Shown piece after piece: positions 35,027 through 38,781 of a DNA stretch of 38,781 nt; positions within the stretch are counted from its first letter, which is position 1; the number at the start of each line of letters is the position of its first letter. The translations under genes were made by a program, and so were the position numbers. The notes under the pieces were generated by a model that searched no databases, was not told where the DNA came from, and saw nothing but the letters and a program-made list of their open reading frames with translations. Source of the DNA: an uncultured Traorella sp. (GTDB taxonomy: Bacteria; Bacillota_I; Bacilli_A; Erysipelotrichales; Erysipelotrichaceae); contig CALUVS010000022.1 of NCBI GenBank assembly GCA_944324265.1, positions 1 through 38,781 of the forward strand, read 5' to 3'.

Positions 35027-36271
35027 CTATTCAGCTTCTTCTAAGTGTTGTTCCTCTTCAAGTCTTTGTTTTTCTACAATCTTAAAGAATGGATAATAAA
35101 CTAAAATTGAAATAATAAATCCAACCAATGCCCAAATAGCTGCTGGGATATTACCGCCTGTTGTAAAGTAAGCACCTAATACCGGAGGCATTACCCAAGG
35201 CACCTGAGCTACTGGTCTGCCGATAATATTGAAATACATCAAGAAATATGTACCCGTCAATAAGATCACGTCGACTAATACAAATGGGATCATCATGATT
35301 GGGGTCATAACAATCGGCAAACCAAAGATAACTGGTTCATTGATATTGAAAATACCTGCAGGCAGAGATAATTTTCCTAACATGTTCAATGATTTTTCTT
35401 TTGAGCGTGACATCAATACACATAATGCTAAAGTCGCTCCGGCACCGCCCAAAGAAATAAAGCATGGAATAAATCCGGTTGCTGTAATGTAAGGAATAGC
35501 TTCTCCTGCAAGATAAGCTTCCGTGTTGGCTGTAATAAATGTTGTAAAGATTGGTGTACCTACTGCATTTAAGATAGATTGACCATGAATACCTACACAC
35601 CACAATAACTGAGATACTACCATGAACACCAAGATACCTGGATAAGAGTTCAAAGCAAATACCAATGGTGAGAATAAGGTAGTAATGATTTCAGGAATAT
35701 TCAATCCCAATACAGCACTGAAGACCCATAAAATTGTCAGAACAAATGCACCAGGAACTAATGTTGCAAATGATTTACCTACAGAATCAGGAACACCGGC
35801 AGGGAATTTGATTGTATAGCCTCGTTCATTAAAAAACTGTAATACTTTTACTGCAAAGATAGCAACAATGATAGCAGTGAAGATACCTTTAGATCCAAAA
35901 TATTTGGTTGTAATGACATATGTTTCATCAATTTGAAGCATCATGAACCCAACAAAGGATAAGACACCGCCCATAATACCGCTCTGATTAAATTGTTTCG
36001 CTAAATTATAACCGACTGCAAATGCTACATATAAGGCAATAATACCAATGGTCATTGAGTTAGGAACCCCTAATATTGCTGAATATGGAGCAATAAATTT
36101 CAGCCAAGCATCATTTGGAAACTGCTGAATGATAATAAATAATGATCCAAAAATAGTGAATGGAACTGTGGCTACCATTCCATCCTTAATACCGATAATG
36201 TAGGGATTATCCCCAAGTTTCGCAAATACTGGAGCTAATTTGTTCTCCATAAAATTCATGAACGTATTCAT
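35027..36271 (-). CDS. PTS lactose/cellobiose-family EIIC permease (second, orphan)
   Basis: A 414-residue integral membrane permease of the cellobiose EIIC family with about ten hydrophobic segments. It has the N-terminal VATVPFTIFGSLFIIIQQFP, VGIHGQSILNAVGTP and FNINEPVIFGLPIVMTPIMM. The start at 36271 lies 6 bases after AAGGAGG. No IIA or IIB lies beside it, so it must borrow them, perhaps from the two-IIB set at 202-2578. It forms an operon with the GGT-like gene. Confidence 0.94.
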   Translation of the reverse strand: MNTFMNFMENKLAPVFAKLGDNPYIIGIKDGMVATVPFTIFGSLFIIIQQFPNDAWLKFIAPYSAILGVPNSMTIGIIALYVAFAVGYNLAKQFNQSGIMGGVLSFVGFMMLQIDETYVITTKYFGSKGIFTAIIVAIFAVKVLQFFNERGYTIKFPAGVPDSVGKSFATLVPGAFVLTILWVFSAVLGLNIPEIITTLFSPLVFALNSYPGILVFMVVSQLLWCVGIHGQSILNAVGTPIFTTFITANTEAYLAGEAIPYITATGFIPCFISLGGAGATLALCVLMSRSKEKSLNMLGKLSLPAGIFNINEPVIFGLPIVMTPIMMIPFVLVDVILLTGTYFLMYFNIIGRPVAQVPWVMPPVLGAYFTTGGNIPAAIWALVGFIISILVYYPFFKIVEKQRLEEEQHLEEAE

Positions 36272-36318
36272 AACCATCCTCCTTCATGTTCATGCATCAA
36301 CATTCTATTGATATGTTC

Positions 36319-36346
36319 ATTATAACATTATAATGTTTAAATTCAA
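36319..36346 (-). promoter_or_regulatory. Promoter and operator of the EIIC-GGT operon
   Basis: Minus strand: -35 TTGAAT, 16-base spacer, -10 TATAAT. The perfect 14-base palindrome AACATTATAATGTT (36324-36337) fills the spacer and touches the -10, a classic repressor position. The regulator is not evident; the nearby GntR has a different candidate half site. Confidence 0.7.
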
Positions 36347-36388
36347 GAGATAAATTTCAATTATTTCAATTATTTTTTAAATCAAAAA

Positions 36389-36422
36389 AAGAAGACACTC
36401 ATTGAAACACAAGTGTCTTCTT
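36389..36422 (-). terminator. Terminator of the aga-type operon
   Basis: Minus strand: 11-bp stem AAGAAGACACT/AGTGTCTTCTT, 12-base loop and T-rich tail, 15 bases after the agaI-like stop. Confidence 0.9.
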
Positions 36423-36436
36423 TCTCATGTTCGAAT

Positions 36437-37153
36437 TTATTCAGAAAACTGAAATTGATCTTCACGAACTACTATTTTCAAATTATTGTGCAGCCATAAA
36501 AAACTAGCTGGCAAATGTGTTGAGATTTTCTTTTCCATGAATGCTTCAAATAAATCTTGCTTATCTTCCCCACTCATCAATAGAACTACTTCTTTCGCAT
36601 CTAAAATATTCTTCATTCCAATTGTCATTCCCTTTTCAACTGGATTTCCCTGAAGCATTGGATGTGTTTTTGTTTTTTCATCTAAGTTAATCACATGTGC
36701 ATAAGGAGTTAAATAATCTGATGGCTCATTCAAGCCTAAGTGACCGTTTTTTCCAAAACCTAAGATACATAAATCAATAGGTTTCTCTTCTAAAGCTTTT
36801 TCTACTTTTTGAACTTCTTTTTCACTATCCTTTGCATCAGGGAGAAAAGAGATAAAATTTTCATCATTTATACCTAAAGGCTTTACGATTCTATCACGGA
36901 TATATTTTTCACAAGAAATATCTGATTCACTGGATACATTGACCCATTCATCTAATTTTGTAACAGTCATTTCATGAACATCAATATTTTCATCTATAAC
37001 TTGTTTAGCGAAAAGACGATAAGCCAATTCAGGTGATCCTCCGCTAGCCAAGCAAATATTAGCTTTCGGATTTTCTTTGATGCATTCAAGCATTCGTCTT
37101 GCACAATCATTCGATAATTCATCAAAATTCTTAACTCGAACTATCTCTACCAT
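36437..37153 (-). CDS. agaI: Galactosamine-6-phosphate deaminase/isomerase (AgaI-like)
   Basis: A 238-residue NagB-fold enzyme. CLASGGSPELAYRL (about 37-50), KLDEWVN, DLCILGFGKNGHLGLNEP (about 130-147) and the C-terminal PASFLWLHNNL match E. coli AgaI far better than NagB. AgaI-type enzymes convert galactosamine 6-phosphate to tagatose 6-phosphate and ammonia. The start at 37153 follows AAAGGTGG; a GTG at 37162 is inside that site. It is last in the operon after the aga-type IID and IIC genes. Its other pathway partners (deacetylase, kinase, aldolase, IIA/IIB) are presumably beyond the right edge. Confidence 0.85.
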   Translation of the reverse strand: MVEIVRVKNFDELSNDCARRMLECIKENPKANICLASGGSPELAYRLFAKQVIDENIDVHEMTVTKLDEWVNVSSESDISCEKYIRDRIVKPLGINDENFISFLPDAKDSEKEVQKVEKALEEKPIDLCILGFGKNGHLGLNEPSDYLTPYAHVINLDEKTKTHPMLQGNPVEKGMTIGMKNILDAKEVVLLMSGEDKQDLFEAFMEKKISTHLPASFLWLHNNLKIVVREDQFQFSE

Positions 37154-37167
37154 AAATACCACCTTTA

Positions 37168-37968
37168 CTATAAGATACCAAAGTATGAACAGATCAGTAC
37201 GACAATAAATGTTACGACAATCAAAATAGCAGGATTTACATTTTTCTTCTTCAGGAAGTAATATAAGATACCTACATAAGTAATCGCCAATAAATTAGGG
37301 AATATTCTATCCAGCAATTCAGTCTGTAAATTCAATATAACATCTGCACTCAATGGAATATTGACAGTTAATTGCAATGAAATATATGTCGCAATTAATC
37401 CTCCGATAACCATAATACCAATGATGCTGGCTGCACGTGAAATCCGCTCTGCATTTTCATTGATTGTTTCGATAGATTTTGTACCTAATTTATATCCAAT
37501 GTGAGTCAAAGGAACTCTCAGTACCAGCAAAGAGAAATATACAGCTGCGAATAAAATTGGTCCAAGTACATTTCCTTCTAATGCAAATGAAGAACAGATA
37601 CCTGCCATGATTGGCAATAATGTAAACCAGAACAACGCATCACCAATACCTGCCAAAGGTGCATATAATGCTGTTTTGATTCCTTTGATAATGCTTCGAT
37701 CTTCATGTGATTCTTCCAAAGAAATCAATAAGCCGCCTAAGAATCCGACAAAGTTTGGATGTGTATTGATAAATTCCATATTGTCTTTTAATGCTGCTTT
37801 TAGTCCCTCTGGATCATCTTTATATATTTTTTGAAGAAGCGGAATCTGCATGAACGTAAACCCAGAAGCCATCATTCTTTGATAGTTAAAAGTTAAACAT
37901 ACAAGATTAGAACGCAACGCTAATTTTGTCAGATCTTTATCAGTTACTACTTTTTTATATTCCGTCAT
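37168..37968 (-). CDS. agaD: PTS IID component, N-acetylgalactosamine type (AgaD-like)
   Basis: A 266-residue membrane protein of the mannose-family IID type. It has the N-terminal CLTFNYQRMMASGFTFMQIP, the core TALYAPLAGIGDALFWFTLLPI (about 98-119) and a hydrophobic C-terminus. GGAGG lies 8 bases before the ATG, and its start overlaps the IIC gene by 14 bases. It forms the sugar channel with the IIC encoded upstream. The AgaC-like IIC and AgaI-like enzyme on either side give the specificity. Confidence 0.88.
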   Translation of the reverse strand: MTEYKKVVTDKDLTKLALRSNLVCLTFNYQRMMASGFTFMQIPLLQKIYKDDPEGLKAALKDNMEFINTHPNFVGFLGGLLISLEESHEDRSIIKGIKTALYAPLAGIGDALFWFTLLPIMAGICSSFALEGNVLGPILFAAVYFSLLVLRVPLTHIGYKLGTKSIETINENAERISRAASIIGIMVIGGLIATYISLQLTVNIPLSADVILNLQTELLDRIFPNLLAITYVGILYYFLKKKNVNPAILIVVTFIVVLICSYFGIL

Positions 37969-38779
37969 CTTCGCTACCTCCTAACTCAGGTGTACTTTTT
38001 TTATTATTATAGTCAATAATAGCAACACCAGCGGCTACAACTGCCAATGGCAATAAGTTGCTGAATGGAATGAATGTCGCAAAAATAAATCCGAAAATCA
38101 AGTAAGGAACTAACCAACCCTTTAACATGATCTTTAATAACATTGCAAATCCAATTGCTGGCAATACACCGCCAAGAACTTCAAAGCCGTGTGATAACCA
38201 AGCTGGCATCATATTTACTAATTCTCTCATAAGATCCTGTGCTGAATATGCACAGAGGAATACAATAATTGCGTAAACAAGTCCTACAAATAATAATGAA
38301 CCGATATTTAAAGCATTGAACTTTTTGATATTTAATTCATCAATTGCTTTATCCATCACAGGCATCAAGAATGAATATCCTGACCAGAACATTAAAACAA
38401 CATACTGCATCAAAAAGCTGAATGGCAATGCCAATGCTAATGCTTGAGTAGAATCTACTCCTGTTGAATAAGCCAGTACAGGTGCCATGATACCTGCCAA
38501 AATTGGGTTTGGTGGTTGAGCTGCGCCAGCTGGCGTTAATCCGGCAAAGGCCAATTCAGTAGCTCCGCCGCATATCAAACCTAACTGTAAATCGCCTAGA
38601 ATGAGTCCTGCCAAGGTTCCGCAAATAATAGGTCTAAACCAAAAGAACACTTCCAGATAGAAATCCATTCCGACAATAAACGCCATTAATGCAAGCAAAA
38701 TACCTTGAGTATCTAAAATAACTTGGGAAATCGAGGAGCTACATAATTTCTTGTGGCTCCTTCTTTTTTCGCTTTCCAT
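37955..38779 (-). CDS. agaC: PTS IIC component, N-acetylgalactosamine type (AgaC-like), start uncertain
   Basis: A 274-residue open frame whose body matches E. coli AgaC over its whole length: FYLEVFFWFRPIICGTLAG, TELAFAGLTPAGAAQPPNPI, STGVDSTQAL, PFSFLMQYVVL, MPAWLSHGFEVLGG and a final DDGI. It is the membrane channel component. AgaC-type proteins normally begin about ten residues before the ILLALMAFIVGMDF helix, so the first 15 or so residues here (MESEKRRSHKK and on) are extra, and a hairpin lies in them. The ATG at 38779 is 2 bases from the window edge. The real start may be a non-ATG codon near 38730 or lie in unseen upstream sequence. Confidence 0.88.
   Translation of the reverse strand: MESEKRRSHKKLCSSSISQVILDTQGILLALMAFIVGMDFYLEVFFWFRPIICGTLAGLILGDLQLGLICGGATELAFAGLTPAGAAQPPNPILAGIMAPVLAYSTGVDSTQALALALPFSFLMQYVVLMFWSGYSFLMPVMDKAIDELNIKKFNALNIGSLLFVGLVYAIIVFLCAYSAQDLMRELVNMMPAWLSHGFEVLGGVLPAIGFAMLLKIMLKGWLVPYLIFGFIFATFIPFSNLLPLAVVAAGVAIIDYNNKKSTPELGGSEDDGI
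38735..38770 (+). terminator. Plus-strand terminator-like hairpin within the IIC N-terminal codons
   Basis: Plus strand: 8-bp stem GGAGCTAC/GTGGCTCC with one G-T pair, a 10-base loop and a run of T with one C. On the minus strand one pair becomes a C-A mismatch. It covers the questionable first codons of the agaC-like frame, which supports a start downstream of it. Confidence 0.5.
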
Positions 38780-38781
38780 TA

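Overview
The window is low-GC Firmicute DNA: AT-rich, with strong AGGAGG-type ribosome binding sites, TTGACA/TATAAT promoters, LacI/GntR/TetR regulators and very many PTS genes. The density of PTS systems, a DUF2871 protein and AgaC/AgaD/AgaI-like proteins suggest a gut Firmicute, possibly of the Erysipelotrichia. That placement is an inference, because no rRNA or marker gene is present.

Region 1 (202-10635, all minus strand) is one eleven-gene catabolic operon: a cellobiose-family EIIC, a split transketolase, an FGGY kinase, an alpha/beta esterase, a fucose/arabinose-isomerase-fold enzyme, a DUF4038 (GH140/apiosidase-like) glycosidase, a IIB, a GH1 6-phospho-beta-glucosidase, a second IIB and a IIA. 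The set matches import and breakdown of a beta-glucoside carrying a second sugar. The best guess is an apiosyl-glucoside of the apiin type: apiosidase, then isomerase, kinase and split transketolase, with GH1 releasing glucose 6-phosphate. This is the most interesting system in the window. Two tandem metallo-beta-lactamase-fold genes with altered metal motifs (10839-12309) are divergent from it, followed by a LacI regulator (12333-13355) that is the likely controller.

Region 2 (13400-14275) is a decayed group II intron remnant upstream of lacI. Next come a 6-phosphogluconolactonase-like propeller gene, a MacB/FtsX-type ABC exporter with a long extracytoplasmic coiled coil and its ATPase, and a second ABC pair divergent from a self-operated tetR.

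Region 3 (22762-24415) is an apparently intact IS110-family element with a candidate bridge-RNA region. It abuts a 140-bp tandem duplication in front of a DUF2871 membrane protein gene.

Region 4 (24922-31122) is a mannose-family PTS operon (IIA, IIB, IIC, IID, a membrane-anchored repeat protein, a HAD phosphatase/mutase). It is divergent from a double-SIS sugar-phosphate isomerase/deglycase gene and a GntR-UTRA regulator, an arrangement like Amadori-product (fructosamine) utilisation.

Region 5 (31246-38781) has a GH4 6-phospho-glycosidase divergent from a second GntR-UTRA regulator, then an EIIC plus a gamma-glutamyltransferase without signal peptide, and finally the end of an N-acetylgalactosamine/galactosamine PTS operon (agaC, agaD, agaI) running off the right edge.
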